Assembly (NCBI GenBank): GCA_964514215.1
Contig: CAZEPW010000033.1
Coordinates: forward strand, 1-39,638
Length of the DNA: 39,638 nucleotides
Reading direction: 5' to 3'
Source: CAYQUC01 sp964514215
Lineage (GTDB): Bacteria; Pseudomonadota; Gammaproteobacteria; UBA6429; Thiohalophilaceae
The first letter of the stretch is position 1. Every line of letters begins with the position of its first letter. The notes beneath the pieces were generated by a model, which was not told the origin of the DNA, did not search any database, and saw only the letters and a list, made by a program, of their open reading frames with translations. Position numbers and translations under genes: made by a program. Shown in pieces: positions 8,834 through 18,046 of the stretch.

Positions 8834-9229
8834 ATGAAAAGTATTAATCAACGAAATTGTATAAAAGGATTTACTTTATTAGAAGTCTTGGTTGCATTGG
8901 CGGTGTTGTCAATAGCAATGATTGCATTGGTTAAAACACCGGTGGCTATTGCCAGTAATCAAAGTTATTTAAAAAACAAAACTTTTGCCGAGTATGTTGC
9001 GCTAAATAAAATTGCAGAATTACATTTAGATCGTAATTTTCCAGCATTAGGCACAAAAAAAGGTTCTGAACTAATGGCTGGCAGAGAATGGTTTTGGCAA
9101 TCAAAAATTATCAAAGCTAATTCACTGTTTAAAAATATTAGACGTATTGAATTAACTGTTTATGACGTAGAAGGTGATGAGTCATCTGAAATTATTAAGA
9201 TCATCTCTTTGGTTGGGAATCCAAAGTGA
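8834..9229 (+). CDS. gspI: Minor pseudopilin GspI
   Basis: Part of the GspI-J-K tip complex of the pseudopilus. The leader MKSINQRNCIKG is cut before FTLLEVLVALAVLSIAMIAL; the VLVALAVLSIA run and the downstream NKIAELHL segment are typical of GspI. 131 aa is standard. Its stop overlaps the GTG start of gspJ by 4 nt (GTGA), which couples translation of the two tip proteins. Confidence 0.92.
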   Translation: MKSINQRNCIKGFTLLEVLVALAVLSIAMIALVKTPVAIASNQSYLKNKTFAEYVALNKIAELHLDRNFPALGTKKGSELMAGREWFWQSKIIKANSLFKNIRRIELTVYDVEGDESSEIIKIISLVGNPK

Positions 9230-9840
9230 AAACAGTAAAAAGTAAATTTGGATTTACTTTATTAGAGTTGCTTATAGCTATGGCGATATTTGCTACCATC
9301 GCGGTTATTTCGTATAGCGGGTTATCTTCAATGTTAAAAACTGCAAAAGCAGTTGAGATAGATGCTAGTCGTTTAAAAGAAGTTCAAACGGCTATGTTAT
9401 TTATGCAGCGTGATTTGCTACAAAGTGTTAATCGGGCTGTTCGAGAAGAATACGGTTCTTTTACAAAAGCATTACAGTCAAATGATCAAGGTAAAGTTTT
9501 ATTAGAGTTTACTCATGGTGGACGACGAAATCCTGCAGGTTTTTTACGCAGTTCTTTGCAACGGGTTGGTTATGGCATTGATGATGATGAAAATTTAGTT
9601 CGTTATATCTGGCCGGTTTTAGATCGCTCTCAAGATACTAAGGCAGTAAAACATGAATTACTATCGAATGTTGATAATTTACAGTTTCGATTTTTAAATG
9701 CCAGTAATACTTGGGCAGAAAGTTGGCCGCCAATATCGGTAAATAATAAAATTGTTCCTTTACCTCTGGCGGTAGAGATTAGTTTTGATATGAAAGATTG
9801 GGGCAGGATTAAAAGATTAATAGTGTTACCCAATGGTTAA
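9226..9840 (+). CDS. gspJ: Minor pseudopilin GspJ (GTG start)
   Basis: Tip-complex pseudopilin. The leader MKTVKSKFG is cut before FTLLELLIAMAIFATIAVIS. The middle carries the usual GspJ landmarks: a QRDLLQSVNRAVR segment and a GGRRNP(A)G...RVGYG(I) block. 204 aa is normal. The GTG start overlaps the gspI stop by 4 nt, and the 3' end overlaps gspK by 8 nt. Confidence 0.93.
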   Translation: MKTVKSKFGFTLLELLIAMAIFATIAVISYSGLSSMLKTAKAVEIDASRLKEVQTAMLFMQRDLLQSVNRAVREEYGSFTKALQSNDQGKVLLEFTHGGRRNPAGFLRSSLQRVGYGIDDDENLVRYIWPVLDRSQDTKAVKHELLSNVDNLQFRFLNASNTWAESWPPISVNNKIVPLPLAVEISFDMKDWGRIKRLIVLPNG

Positions 9841-10777
9841 TATTAAAAGACAGCGAGGAGTTGCATTATTAACGGTTATTTTAATCGTTACCTTGATATC
9901 GATTACAGCTATTTCGATGAGAGCGCATCAGGAGTTAGATATCCGGCGTACAGTAAATGAATTAAGTCACTCACAAGCGGTTATGTATTTGAGGGGGGCG
10001 GAGTATTTATCAAAAACAGTTTTAAAAGAGGATGCCAAAAATAGCAAAATCGATACTCTGGATGAAGATTGGGCTAGGATTTTGCCACCGTTCCCGGTAG
10101 ATGGTGGTAGCATTGGAGGCGTTTTAGAAGATCTTTCTGGTCGATTTAATATCAACAATTTGGTTGATGCTAAAGGTAAAAAAAGCATTCCAGACCATCG
10201 AAGTTTTCAAATATTGTTGGTTAATCTTAAACTTGATGCTGATATAGCGGATGCTGTTGTTGACTGGATAGATAAAAATGAAACGCCTGAACCCGGTGGT
10301 GCGGAAGATGGTTATTATTTGGGTAAAGATAAACAACCGTACCGTACTCCTAACCAGTTTATTGCGAGTACTTCGGAATTACTTCGCGTTAAAGGCATAA
10401 ATTTTAAAGTATTTAACAAAATTAAAAATTTTATTACAGCATTACCAAAACGAAACACAATAAACATTAACACTGCGGATAAAGAAGTGCTAAGAATGAT
10501 ATCAATTTCAATAAGTGAAGCAGATGCACAAGATATGATTAAAAATCGAGAAAAAAATGGCTATAAAAAGGTTGCTGATTTATTGAATCATAGCTCTTTA
10601 TCCGGTTTAAGTGCTGAAGCGAAAGGAAAATTGATGAAACTGGGTGTTAAATCAGATTATTTTTTATTAACATCAACTGCAATTATTGGACAGTTAGAAA
10701 TACGGATGAAAAGCATACTTAATAGAAACGATAAAAAAAATGTGACGGTATTAGTTCGTTCTCAGGGTGATTTATAA
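9833..10777 (+). CDS. gspK: Tip pseudopilin GspK
   Basis: Largest pseudopilin, capping the pseudopilus. The leader MVNIKRQRG is cut before VALLTVILIVTLIS; position 5 is Thr, not Glu, which is normal for GspK since it has no subunit above it. The large periplasmic insert contains the GspK region DLSGRFNINNLV and the DWIDKNETPEPGGAEDGYY block with likely metal-binding acidic residues, then a helix-hairpin-helix-like part (NINTADKEVL). 314 aa is typical. It overlaps gspJ by 8 nt and abuts gspL. Confidence 0.93.
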   Translation: MVNIKRQRGVALLTVILIVTLISITAISMRAHQELDIRRTVNELSHSQAVMYLRGAEYLSKTVLKEDAKNSKIDTLDEDWARILPPFPVDGGSIGGVLEDLSGRFNINNLVDAKGKKSIPDHRSFQILLVNLKLDADIADAVVDWIDKNETPEPGGAEDGYYLGKDKQPYRTPNQFIASTSELLRVKGINFKVFNKIKNFITALPKRNTININTADKEVLRMISISISEADAQDMIKNREKNGYKKVADLLNHSSLSGLSAEAKGKLMKLGVKSDYFLLTSTAIIGQLEIRMKSILNRNDKKNVTVLVRSQGDL

Positions 10778-12019
10778 ATGGCGCGTCTTTTATTTATACG
10801 GATTAATGAAATTCAATTAACGTCTGCTGATATAGAAGCAGCTAATTGGGTGTTAGTCGATAAAGCTGATCCGCAACAAATTGTTGATAAGGGGACATTG
10901 TATGATCCGCCGGATCTCAGTCTTGGGGATAAAGCTATCATTTGTATTCCTGCTTCAAAGCTAATGTTAACGAAAGCATCACTACCAAATAGTAACATAA
11001 ATCGTTTACGTAAAATTGTACCATTTGCTTTAGAAGAGTTAATTTTAGATGATATTGATGACGTGCACTTTGCTATTGCTAATGTAGAAGCTGAAAAAGA
11101 TACAGCAGTTGCCGTTATTCAAAAATCTTTATTAGATGATAACTTGAGTGCAATTGATGCCCTTGGTATTAATCCAACGGTAATGTTACCGGATTGTTTG
11201 TGCATCCCATTTACAAATAATACTTGGACGATATTTGTAGAGGATGAAGTAGCTCTGGTTCGAACAGACAAAGATATGGGGTTTACATGTACTCTCGATA
11301 TTATTGTATTAATGTTATCGCAATATCTAAAAGAAGAAGGGATTACACCGCCGGAAAATATTAAATCCTATAACGTACCTCAAGAAATACAAACCAATAT
11401 AATGAACATTTCATTTGATACTGAAGTTGAGTTTTCAACATTTGAAGTATCAGGAAATACCGAAATGTTGTTTCTTGAACAATATTTAGAAAGCACTCCT
11501 AGTTTAAATTTATTGCAGGGTAGCTATAGTCGACGACAGAAATTAGGACAGCAATTTAAACCTTGGATACCTGTTGCAGGTTTACTGGCGGCTTGGCTGG
11601 TGTTGGCGTTGCTGATAGATATCGTTAACTACAATAAAATGTCTTCCACTTTAACTTCATTGCAACTGGAACAAAAAAAGCTTTATAAAAGCATATTTCC
11701 TGAGGCAAGAAAAATTATCGCACCACGGAAACAAATGGAAGCAACTTTAAAACAGTTGCGTAAAAAAGCCGGACAGAATTCGAGTAGCGCAACTACGATG
11801 CTTGTCTTAACGTCAAAAACATTAAAAAACTACATTGTTAGTATTAAATCGCTACGTTATCGCGACAGTCGTCTTGATATCGATATCAAATTAAAAAGTC
11901 TGCAGAAGCTTGATGAGTTGAAAGAAAAATTAACAAATAATGGTCAATGGGAAGTCGAAGTATTGTCTGCAACATCTCGTGATAATTTTGTCGAAAGTAG
12001 AATACAAATTAAAGGATAA
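10778..12019 (+). CDS. gspL: Type II secretion protein GspL
   Basis: Bitopic inner-membrane protein joining GspE in the cytoplasm to GspM. An actin-like cytoplasmic domain (about 1-255), one membrane segment (about 264-286, PWIPVAGLLAAWLVLALLID) and a small periplasmic ferredoxin-like domain at the C-terminus. It starts directly after the gspK stop with no gap. 413 aa is within the family range. Sequence conservation of GspL is low, so gene order carries much of the weight. Confidence 0.9.
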   Translation: MARLLFIRINEIQLTSADIEAANWVLVDKADPQQIVDKGTLYDPPDLSLGDKAIICIPASKLMLTKASLPNSNINRLRKIVPFALEELILDDIDDVHFAIANVEAEKDTAVAVIQKSLLDDNLSAIDALGINPTVMLPDCLCIPFTNNTWTIFVEDEVALVRTDKDMGFTCTLDIIVLMLSQYLKEEGITPPENIKSYNVPQEIQTNIMNISFDTEVEFSTFEVSGNTEMLFLEQYLESTPSLNLLQGSYSRRQKLGQQFKPWIPVAGLLAAWLVLALLIDIVNYNKMSSTLTSLQLEQKKLYKSIFPEARKIIAPRKQMEATLKQLRKKAGQNSSSATTMLVLTSKTLKNYIVSIKSLRYRDSRLDIDIKLKSLQKLDELKEKLTNNGQWEVEVLSATSRDNFVESRIQIKG

Positions 12020-12024
12020 TTAAG

Positions 12025-12504
12025 ATGAAAACGTATTTTACAAATTTAAATTCTCGAGAGCAAAAGTTGGTATTAGCTGCTATTTTCTTTGTTTTGTTAT
12101 ATTTACCATATCAATTTATTTATGAGCCATTTCAGGCTAGTTTGGATAATATGGGTGTAAAAACCAATCGCGCAATTCAAAATATTAGTTGGATGAAGAG
12201 TAAAGCTGTTGAAGTACGGCAATTAACCGGTGCAGGGGGCAGTACACGAAAATCCAGCCAATCTTTATTAAGCTTAATTGAAACGACATCTAAAAAAAGT
12301 AAATTAAATAAAAAATTACGCAAAGTGCAACCTGCGGGCTCAACTAATGTAAAAGTTTGGTTGGATGAAGTTTCATTTGATAGATTGATGCAATGGTTGG
12401 ATAGCTTGGTTATTACTCATGGCTTATCTATTCAAGATGTTACAGTTGAAAAGCAAGCTGAAACCGGCATCGTAAACGCAAGAATTAATATGAGTTTAGA
12501 ATGA
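12025..12504 (+). CDS. gspM: Type II secretion protein GspM
   Basis: Small inner-membrane partner of GspL. A short cytoplasmic N-terminus with the family-like NSREQKLVLAA, one membrane segment (about 14-34) and a periplasmic ferredoxin-like domain. 159 aa is normal. It starts 5 nt after gspL and its end overlaps the gspN start (ATGA). Confidence 0.9.
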   Translation: MKTYFTNLNSREQKLVLAAIFFVLLYLPYQFIYEPFQASLDNMGVKTNRAIQNISWMKSKAVEVRQLTGAGGSTRKSSQSLLSLIETTSKKSKLNKKLRKVQPAGSTNVKVWLDEVSFDRLMQWLDSLVITHGLSIQDVTVEKQAETGIVNARINMSLE

Positions 12505-13304
12505 ATAATTTACAAATGGTTTATCAAGCGATAGTCGAGTATTTAAAAGGTAACTGGAAAATAGTTGCTCTTTCTTTTTTATTGTATTGTTTTTTCTTAA
12601 TTAGTAATTTACCGGCCAAAATGGCGATATCGTGGGTTATGCCTAAATCAAATTCAGGGATTTCAATCGTTGCCCCTGAAGGTTCGGTTTGGTCGGGTAA
12701 ATTAGCGAGCGTTGGTGCCAAGGGCATTAATGTTAATAACTTTAAATGGGATTTAAACCTATTTCCATTATTGTATGGCAATTTAAGTATCGACTTTGTG
12801 TTTGGCGATAGTGAAACACACGGTACTGGAGCCATTAATTTTGGAATGAATAGCAATCGAATCGAAGTTGAGGATTTAATGGCTCAAATGCCAATTAGCT
12901 TCTTAGAACCCTTGATGGTTGGTGTTCCTGCAAAGCTTGATGGGCAATTATCGGCTCACTTTGATTCAATTGTATTTGCACCAGGAGATGAAATACTTGC
13001 TAAAGGTAATTTAGTTTGGAATAGCGCAGCTATTACGGTTTTACAAACCGTTCAACTGGGAGATTTAAAGTTATCATTGTTACCTCGCGATAAAGGCAGT
13101 CATGGAGTCTTAAAAGATGCTGGTGGGCCACTCATTCTAGATGGTACAGTGCAAATATCAAATAAAGGTCAGTATCAAGCCGCGATTAAAGTTGGGACGC
13201 GTTCAACAGCAGAAGCTGCGCTTAAACAAAGCATGCCATTTTTAGGCCGTGCGGGAGCTGATGGCAAAGTTCAAATTAGACGGAGTGGAAGACTGCCGCT
13301 CTAA
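12501..13304 (+). CDS. gspN: Type II secretion protein GspN
   Basis: Accessory inner-membrane-anchored protein at the end of many gsp operons; its exact role is unsettled and it is dispensable in some species. One N-terminal membrane segment (about 19-40), then a periplasmic domain with the family-type WPxxA-like entry AISWVMPKSN and repeated beta strands (GSVWSGKLASV). 267 aa is usual. It is the last gene of the operon and a terminator follows 20 nt downstream. Confidence 0.88.
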   Translation: MNNLQMVYQAIVEYLKGNWKIVALSFLLYCFFLISNLPAKMAISWVMPKSNSGISIVAPEGSVWSGKLASVGAKGINVNNFKWDLNLFPLLYGNLSIDFVFGDSETHGTGAINFGMNSNRIEVEDLMAQMPISFLEPLMVGVPAKLDGQLSAHFDSIVFAPGDEILAKGNLVWNSAAITVLQTVQLGDLKLSLLPRDKGSHGVLKDAGGPLILDGTVQISNKGQYQAAIKVGTRSTAEAALKQSMPFLGRAGADGKVQIRRSGRLPL

Positions 13305-13323
13305 TATTAAATATCCTGAGTTT

Positions 13324-13352
13324 AAATTAGACAACTAATCAATGTCTAATTT
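13324..13352 (+). terminator. Terminator of the gsp operon, shared with pilR end
   Basis: AAATTAGACA (13324-13333) pairs with TGTCTAATTT (13343-13352) around a 9-nt loop and runs into TTTTT on the plus strand. The hairpin covers the last codons and stop of the convergent pilR gene, so it may also stop minus-strand transcription, although the T run there is short. Confidence 0.7.
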
Positions 13353-14693
13353 TTTGAGTCGATAACGAAGCTGTCTAAAAGAAATACCTAATATTTTTGC
13401 TGCTGCAGTTTTGTTGTATTTGGTTTTTTCTAATGCTTTTATAATCACTTCCCGTTCTTTATTTGATAGTAGTGGGCTTAATGATAATTCATCATCGTCA
13501 ATATTTTTTGCTTCATTGGTTTCTTTAGAGTGTATTGAGGTTTTATTATTTGTTAGTCGTAGGTCATTTGATGTGATTTGATTATCTTCACACATGGTCA
13601 TTGCACGTTCTAAAATATTTTCTAATTCACGAACATTTCCGGGAAAGTTGTAATTTTGTAATAAGTTGATTGCATCACTTGTTATCTTGGGTATTTCTGT
13701 TGACCAACTTTGTGCAATTTTATTGAGAAAGTGTTCTACTAGTAATGGAATATCTTCGATATGTTCGCGTAAGCTTGGAACGTCTATTTCGATTACATTA
13801 ATTCGGTAAAATAAATCTTGTCTAAAACCGCCATTTTCTACCATGCTTAATAAGTCTTTATGGGTTGCACTTAATATTCGAACATCAATTTTTATTTCAT
13901 TTTCGGCACCAACACTTTTAACTGCTTTTTCTTGAATTGCGCGTAATAATTTAACTTGCATTGATATTGGCAAATCAGCAACTTCATCTAAAAATAAAGT
14001 TCCTTGATGAGCAGATTGGAATAAGCCAAGCTTATCACTACTCGCTCCAGTAAAACTGCCTTTTACGTGTCCAAAAAACTCACTTTCCATTAGTTCACTG
14101 GGGATAGCACCGCAATTAACCGGAACAAATGCTTTGTCGCTTCTTGAACCTTGTTCGTGAATCATTCTAGCAACAAGTTCTTTGCCTGTGCCTGATTCAC
14201 CTTGTATAAATACTGGAGCTTGGCTTCGGGCTAATTTAACAATGGTTTTGCGTGTTTTTATAATGGCTTGCGATTCACCTAATAAATTATTAGCTGAATC
14301 GTTCATTTGGTTTTCTTTTTTATTTCCTAATTTTAATGCACTTGATACTAGGGTACGGAGGTGATTGAGATCAACCGGTTTGGAAACGAAATCAAATGCA
14401 CCTGCTTTTAGTGCTTCTATTGCAAGTTCCATATTACCATGAGCGGTAATCATTGCGACTGGTGTGTCACTATGATTTTTCTGGATATAACGAACTAAAT
14501 CAATTCCATTACCATCGGGTAGTTTCATGTCAGTAAGGCATAAATCAAAGTTATGCTCTTGTAACATTTGTTTACCTTGTTTAATGTTTTTTGCTGATTC
14601 TGAATCTATACCCATCCGTGATAAAGTGATTTCGAGAAGCTCTCGAATATCGGGTTCATCATCAATAATTAACACATGTGATTTTTTCTGCAT
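13335..14693 (-). CDS. pilR: Response regulator PilR (NtrC family)
   Basis: Sigma-54-dependent activator of pilin transcription. The receiver domain (about 5-120) has the acidic pair Asp11/Asp12, phospho-acceptor Asp55 in LCLTDMKLPDG and Lys105. The AAA+ domain has Walker A GESGTGKE (165-172), the sigma-54 contact loop GSFTGA (212-217; this variant of GAFTGA is, from memory, also found in Pseudomonas PilR) and LFLDEVADLP. A Fis-type helix-turn-helix lies at the C-terminus (KTAAAKILGISFRQLRYRLKK). 452 aa is standard. The stop codon lies in the shared terminator. It is co-transcribed with pilS, 12 nt upstream. Confidence 0.95.
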   Translation of the reverse strand: MQKKSHVLIIDDEPDIRELLEITLSRMGIDSESAKNIKQGKQMLQEHNFDLCLTDMKLPDGNGIDLVRYIQKNHSDTPVAMITAHGNMELAIEALKAGAFDFVSKPVDLNHLRTLVSSALKLGNKKENQMNDSANNLLGESQAIIKTRKTIVKLARSQAPVFIQGESGTGKELVARMIHEQGSRSDKAFVPVNCGAIPSELMESEFFGHVKGSFTGASSDKLGLFQSAHQGTLFLDEVADLPISMQVKLLRAIQEKAVKSVGAENEIKIDVRILSATHKDLLSMVENGGFRQDLFYRINVIEIDVPSLREHIEDIPLLVEHFLNKIAQSWSTEIPKITSDAINLLQNYNFPGNVRELENILERAMTMCEDNQITSNDLRLTNNKTSIHSKETNEAKNIDDDELSLSPLLSNKEREVIIKALEKTKYNKTAAAKILGISFRQLRYRLKKLDID

Positions 14694-14705
14694 CTTAATA
14701 TTCTT

Positions 14706-16346
14706 TTAGTTAATGTGTTTTCGAGGATCTTGAAAGGTTAATCTGAAACAACTGCCACCCGTTGCTACTGGGACGTAGGTTAGGTGTGCTTGATTTGATT
14801 CTGCTAATTCTCGTGATAAATACAATCCAAGACCAGTTCCTTCATTTGATGTGGTATAAAATGGCTCAAATATATGTTGTGCAACTTCTGCATTTATTCC
14901 CTCGCCTTTGTCGATAACATCTAAGAAAGGACGCTTGAAATCTTCAGTAATTCCCGCGTACACGATTAAACTAAATTCCTTGTGATCATTATCGATAGTA
15001 TGTCTAATACCATTTTCGTATAAATTTGTTAAAATCTGCCGAAATTGATTTTCATCGAATCTAATTTTTATATCTTCAGGATCTAAATTTAGACTGATAT
15101 TTGATGGATCGATATTTTTTAATTGAGAAAACTCGATATTAAATTGTTCAATAAACGATTTTAATACGATTAATTCAGGATTGGTACGATCCCGTCGACT
15201 AAGTCGTAAAATATTTTCAATAATTTCATTCACTCTATTCGAGTGACTGGTTATTATTGAAATTAATCGCTTATCATGAACATCAATATTACTTGATTCT
15301 TCTAATAACTGGCTTGCATGGCTAATTGCTCCTAGAGGGTTTCGAATTTCATGTGCAATACTGGCAGTTAATCTTCCAAGGGATGCTAATTTTAATTGCT
15401 GTGCTCGTTGAGCCATTGCTGCTGTATCTTCCAAAAAAATTAATACACCTTCTGAATCGGTGTCTTGAGAAATCTTTGCAAATCGCGGCATAACCTCGGT
15501 ATGTTGGTGGTTTAACTGAATGACACTCGGCAGCAAATCATTTGTTTCTCGCCATTGCGATACGCGTTGATCTAATTCAGGTGAAATTTGATTAATTTTG
15601 GGTTTTTTGCCTGTTGACGGCATTCCAATCATATACCAAGCAGATTCATTCATTAGACGTACTTTGTTATGCGCATCTAAAACAATGATACCTGTTTGCA
15701 TTCGTTCTAATATGTGCTCAGTTAACTCTGACATGTTGGCAATATCAACACCACGTCGACGTGCCAGAGCTTCACTTTCGCGTATTCTGTCGGCTAAAAA
15801 GTTACCAACACCGGCAGTGGTAAAGAACGCTAGCCCTAATAATCCCGGTTGAATAAAATTGCTGGAGTCGAGCATATTATCGATATGAAAGAGATAATGT
15901 TCTAACAGAATGGCTAATGAAGCCAATGCGGCAAAAAGTAATGCCGGGCGACGAGGTAAAATAATACTGCCGCCAGCAATTGTGATTAACAATAATATCG
16001 CCAAGCCACTATTTGTACCGCCACTGGCGTGCATTAATAGTGTTATCGAAATGGTATCAATAACAATAAATGCGTACATGTGTAAAACAAATGTAGACAT
16101 TTGTAACTGCAAAAATAACCAAGCGATGATGCTGGCGCTAAAATACAGTGAAGTTGCAATTAGAAATAATGATTGATTGGTTGATCCCAAAGGGGATACT
16201 AGATTATCACTTAGAACTAAAACCATAAATAGGCCCGAAACACTAAACCGGTATAGGTTCAAAATACTCAAGGCTTTCCATGAATCAGAATGACTTGATT
16301 CATAGTCACGATTATAGGTGGGTCGGATGAGGTATTGTTCTATCAT
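14706..16346 (-). CDS. pilS: Sensor histidine kinase PilS
   Basis: Membrane sensor that phosphorylates PilR; in Pseudomonas it senses pilin level in the inner membrane. The N-terminal 190 residues hold about six membrane segments, followed by a PAS-like domain (about 205-310), a dimerisation/phospho-acceptor domain with His332 in ASIAHEIRNPLG, and a HATPase domain with N box NLYENGIRH (441-449) and G boxes DKGEGI (479-484) and GTGLGLYL. 546 aa fits PilS. No clear ribosome site precedes the ATG. The gene pair is separated from the pilin genes by the whole gsp operon. Confidence 0.94.
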   Translation of the reverse strand: MIEQYLIRPTYNRDYESSHSDSWKALSILNLYRFSVSGLFMVLVLSDNLVSPLGSTNQSLFLIATSLYFSASIIAWLFLQLQMSTFVLHMYAFIVIDTISITLLMHASGGTNSGLAILLLITIAGGSIILPRRPALLFAALASLAILLEHYLFHIDNMLDSSNFIQPGLLGLAFFTTAGVGNFLADRIRESEALARRRGVDIANMSELTEHILERMQTGIIVLDAHNKVRLMNESAWYMIGMPSTGKKPKINQISPELDQRVSQWRETNDLLPSVIQLNHQHTEVMPRFAKISQDTDSEGVLIFLEDTAAMAQRAQQLKLASLGRLTASIAHEIRNPLGAISHASQLLEESSNIDVHDKRLISIITSHSNRVNEIIENILRLSRRDRTNPELIVLKSFIEQFNIEFSQLKNIDPSNISLNLDPEDIKIRFDENQFRQILTNLYENGIRHTIDNDHKEFSLIVYAGITEDFKRPFLDVIDKGEGINAEVAQHIFEPFYTTSNEGTGLGLYLSRELAESNQAHLTYVPVATGGSCFRLTFQDPRKHIN

Positions 16347-16454
16347 TAATTAATAAATATAGGCTAAAAATGGCATAGCCAGTATTACTTTTGGTATTTC
16401 AGCGTAAATATGAGAAATTGCACATTAGCAACTCGCTGTTACCCGTACTGTGAA

Positions 16455-16682
16455 TTATTTTTGATTATCCAAATTTAGGTGTTCAGTACTACAGTAGTAC
16501 TTATTTCCTGACTTAATAGAATCTTTTGTGGGGATATGTACTCCACAATATTGGCATTTTTTGATATTAACAATTTTAGGAGGTTTTTTACCCGGAACGC
16601 GATTTTTATCCATTTTAATTCGAATTAACCGAAAGATTAGCCAGAAGACTAAAAATATGACTAATACACGTATAATTGTCAT
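16455..16682 (-). CDS. Small membrane zinc-ribbon protein, PP0621 family
   Basis: 75-aa protein of unknown function: one N-terminal membrane segment (about 4-22), a basic linker (KMDKNRVPGKKPPK), then a compact treble-clef-like Cys cluster CQYCGVHIP ... YYCSTEH that may bind zinc. Genes of this type (called PP0621 family) commonly sit beside pilS in gammaproteobacteria, as here. AGGAA lies about 8 nt before the ATG. The role is unknown. Confidence 0.8.
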   Translation of the reverse strand: MTIIRVLVIFLVFWLIFRLIRIKMDKNRVPGKKPPKIVNIKKCQYCGVHIPTKDSIKSGNKYYCSTEHLNLDNQK

Positions 16683-16698
16683 TAAAATTCCTATCGTG

Positions 16699-16747
16699 AA
16701 GCTTATTGTTTTTACTAATTATATTATGATTATACCGTAAATAAGCT
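16699..16747. repeat. Inverted repeat in the divergent PP0621-type / sucC promoter region
   Basis: AAGCTTATT (16699-16707) and AATAAGCTT (16739-16747) are perfect 9-bp arms separated by 31 nt, just upstream of the small membrane gene. Two TATAAT-like boxes on the minus strand lie between the arms. Could be an operator pair; function unknown. Confidence 0.3.
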
Positions 16748-16857
16748 TTGCTTCGATGAATAGTTTGTTTCAAAATACGGCAAATTATTCTTAGTAATAG
16801 AATTGTAATAAAATTTGATTTTTAACATTAATTTTGCACTAAAAGACAGGACTCGAT

Positions 16858-18018
16858 ATGAAGTTGCATGAATATCAGGCAAAAGCCCTATTTAAACAAT
16901 ATGGTATACCAACTACGGTAAATACAGTTGCTAGTACAACTCAAGAAGCTTTAGAACAGGCCTCAAAACTGGATACCGAACGCTGGGTTGTGAAAGCCCA
17001 AATTCATGCTGGAGGGCGAGGTAAGGCCGGAGGGGTGAAAATTGTAGATTCTGTTGCAGATGTTAAGCAGTTTGCGCTTGAAACATTAGGTTCTCGGCTT
17101 GTTACAAATCAAAATCAGCCTTTAGGGCAGCCTGTTAATAAGGTTTTAATTGAAATTCCCACTAGCATTAAGCACGAATTTTATCTGAGTGCGTTAGTGG
17201 AACGGGGTGTTTCTAAAATAGTGTTTATTGCCTCGATTGCTGGTGGTATGGATATTGAAGAAATAGCACAAAATCAACCTGAAAAAATTGTTAAAATAGC
17301 GGTTGATCCGGTTGTGGGCTTACAAAGCTACCAATGTCGAGAATTGGCATTTGCCTTAGAATTATCCGGGCAAATTCGACAATTACAAAACATAATGTTA
17401 TCGATGTACCAGCTCATCATTGAGAAAGATTTAGCGATGATAGAGATAAATCCACTGGTACTAAATGATAATGATGAAATAATTGCTCTCGATGGCAAAA
17501 TCACGATAGATGACAATGCTTTGTATCGTCAGAAGTCCTTAACTGAATTAAGAGATCCAAGTCAGGACGATGAGCACGAGAATAAGGCACAAGATATTGG
17601 GCTTAATTACGTGAGATTGGATGGCACTATCGCCTGTATGGTTAATGGTGCGGGGCTGGCTATGGCTACGATGGACTTGATTAAACTGCATGGTGGTGAA
17701 CCTGCGAATTTCCTTGATGTTGGTGGTGGTACTTCTGCAGAAAAAGTGGCACAGGCGTTTAAACTTATTTTGTCAGATACTCGGGTTAAGTCGATTTTGG
17801 TTAATATTTTTGGTGGCATTGTACGTTGTGATTTGATTGCTGAGGGTATTATTAATGCAGTTAAAGAAGTCGATATCAACGTTCCTGTTGTTGTTCGTTT
17901 AGAAGGAACTAACATGAGCCAAGGTAAAGAAATGTTACAAGCCAGTGGACTTGCTATTATCACCGCAGAAGATTTAACTGATGCGGCTAAAAAAGCCGTT
18001 CATGAGTCAAAAAATTAA
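16858..18018 (+). CDS. sucC: Succinyl-CoA synthetase, ADP-forming, beta subunit
   Basis: With SucD interconverts succinyl-CoA and succinate with substrate-level phosphorylation in the TCA cycle. ATP-grasp N-terminal domain (about 1-235; MKLHEYQAKALF entry, GGRGKAGGVK nucleotide loop, MIEINPL metal-binding segment) and a CoA-ligase domain (about 240-386; GGGTSAEKV, NIFGGIVRCDLIAEGI). 386 aa compares with 388 in E. coli. AGGA lies 8 nt before the ATG. sucAB do not accompany it, so a separate location or a branched TCA cycle is possible. Confidence 0.97.
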   Translation: MKLHEYQAKALFKQYGIPTTVNTVASTTQEALEQASKLDTERWVVKAQIHAGGRGKAGGVKIVDSVADVKQFALETLGSRLVTNQNQPLGQPVNKVLIEIPTSIKHEFYLSALVERGVSKIVFIASIAGGMDIEEIAQNQPEKIVKIAVDPVVGLQSYQCRELAFALELSGQIRQLQNIMLSMYQLIIEKDLAMIEINPLVLNDNDEIIALDGKITIDDNALYRQKSLTELRDPSQDDEHENKAQDIGLNYVRLDGTIACMVNGAGLAMATMDLIKLHGGEPANFLDVGGGTSAEKVAQAFKLILSDTRVKSILVNIFGGIVRCDLIAEGIINAVKEVDINVPVVVRLEGTNMSQGKEMLQASGLAIITAEDLTDAAKKAVHESKN

Positions 18019-18046
18019 AAAATTCAATTTAGGTAACGTAGTAATT

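Noticed and set aside
16485..16510. Palindrome AGTACTACAGTAGTACT
   Set aside because: It lies within the coding sequence of the small zinc-ribbon gene, across conserved codons (YYCST), and is most likely chance.
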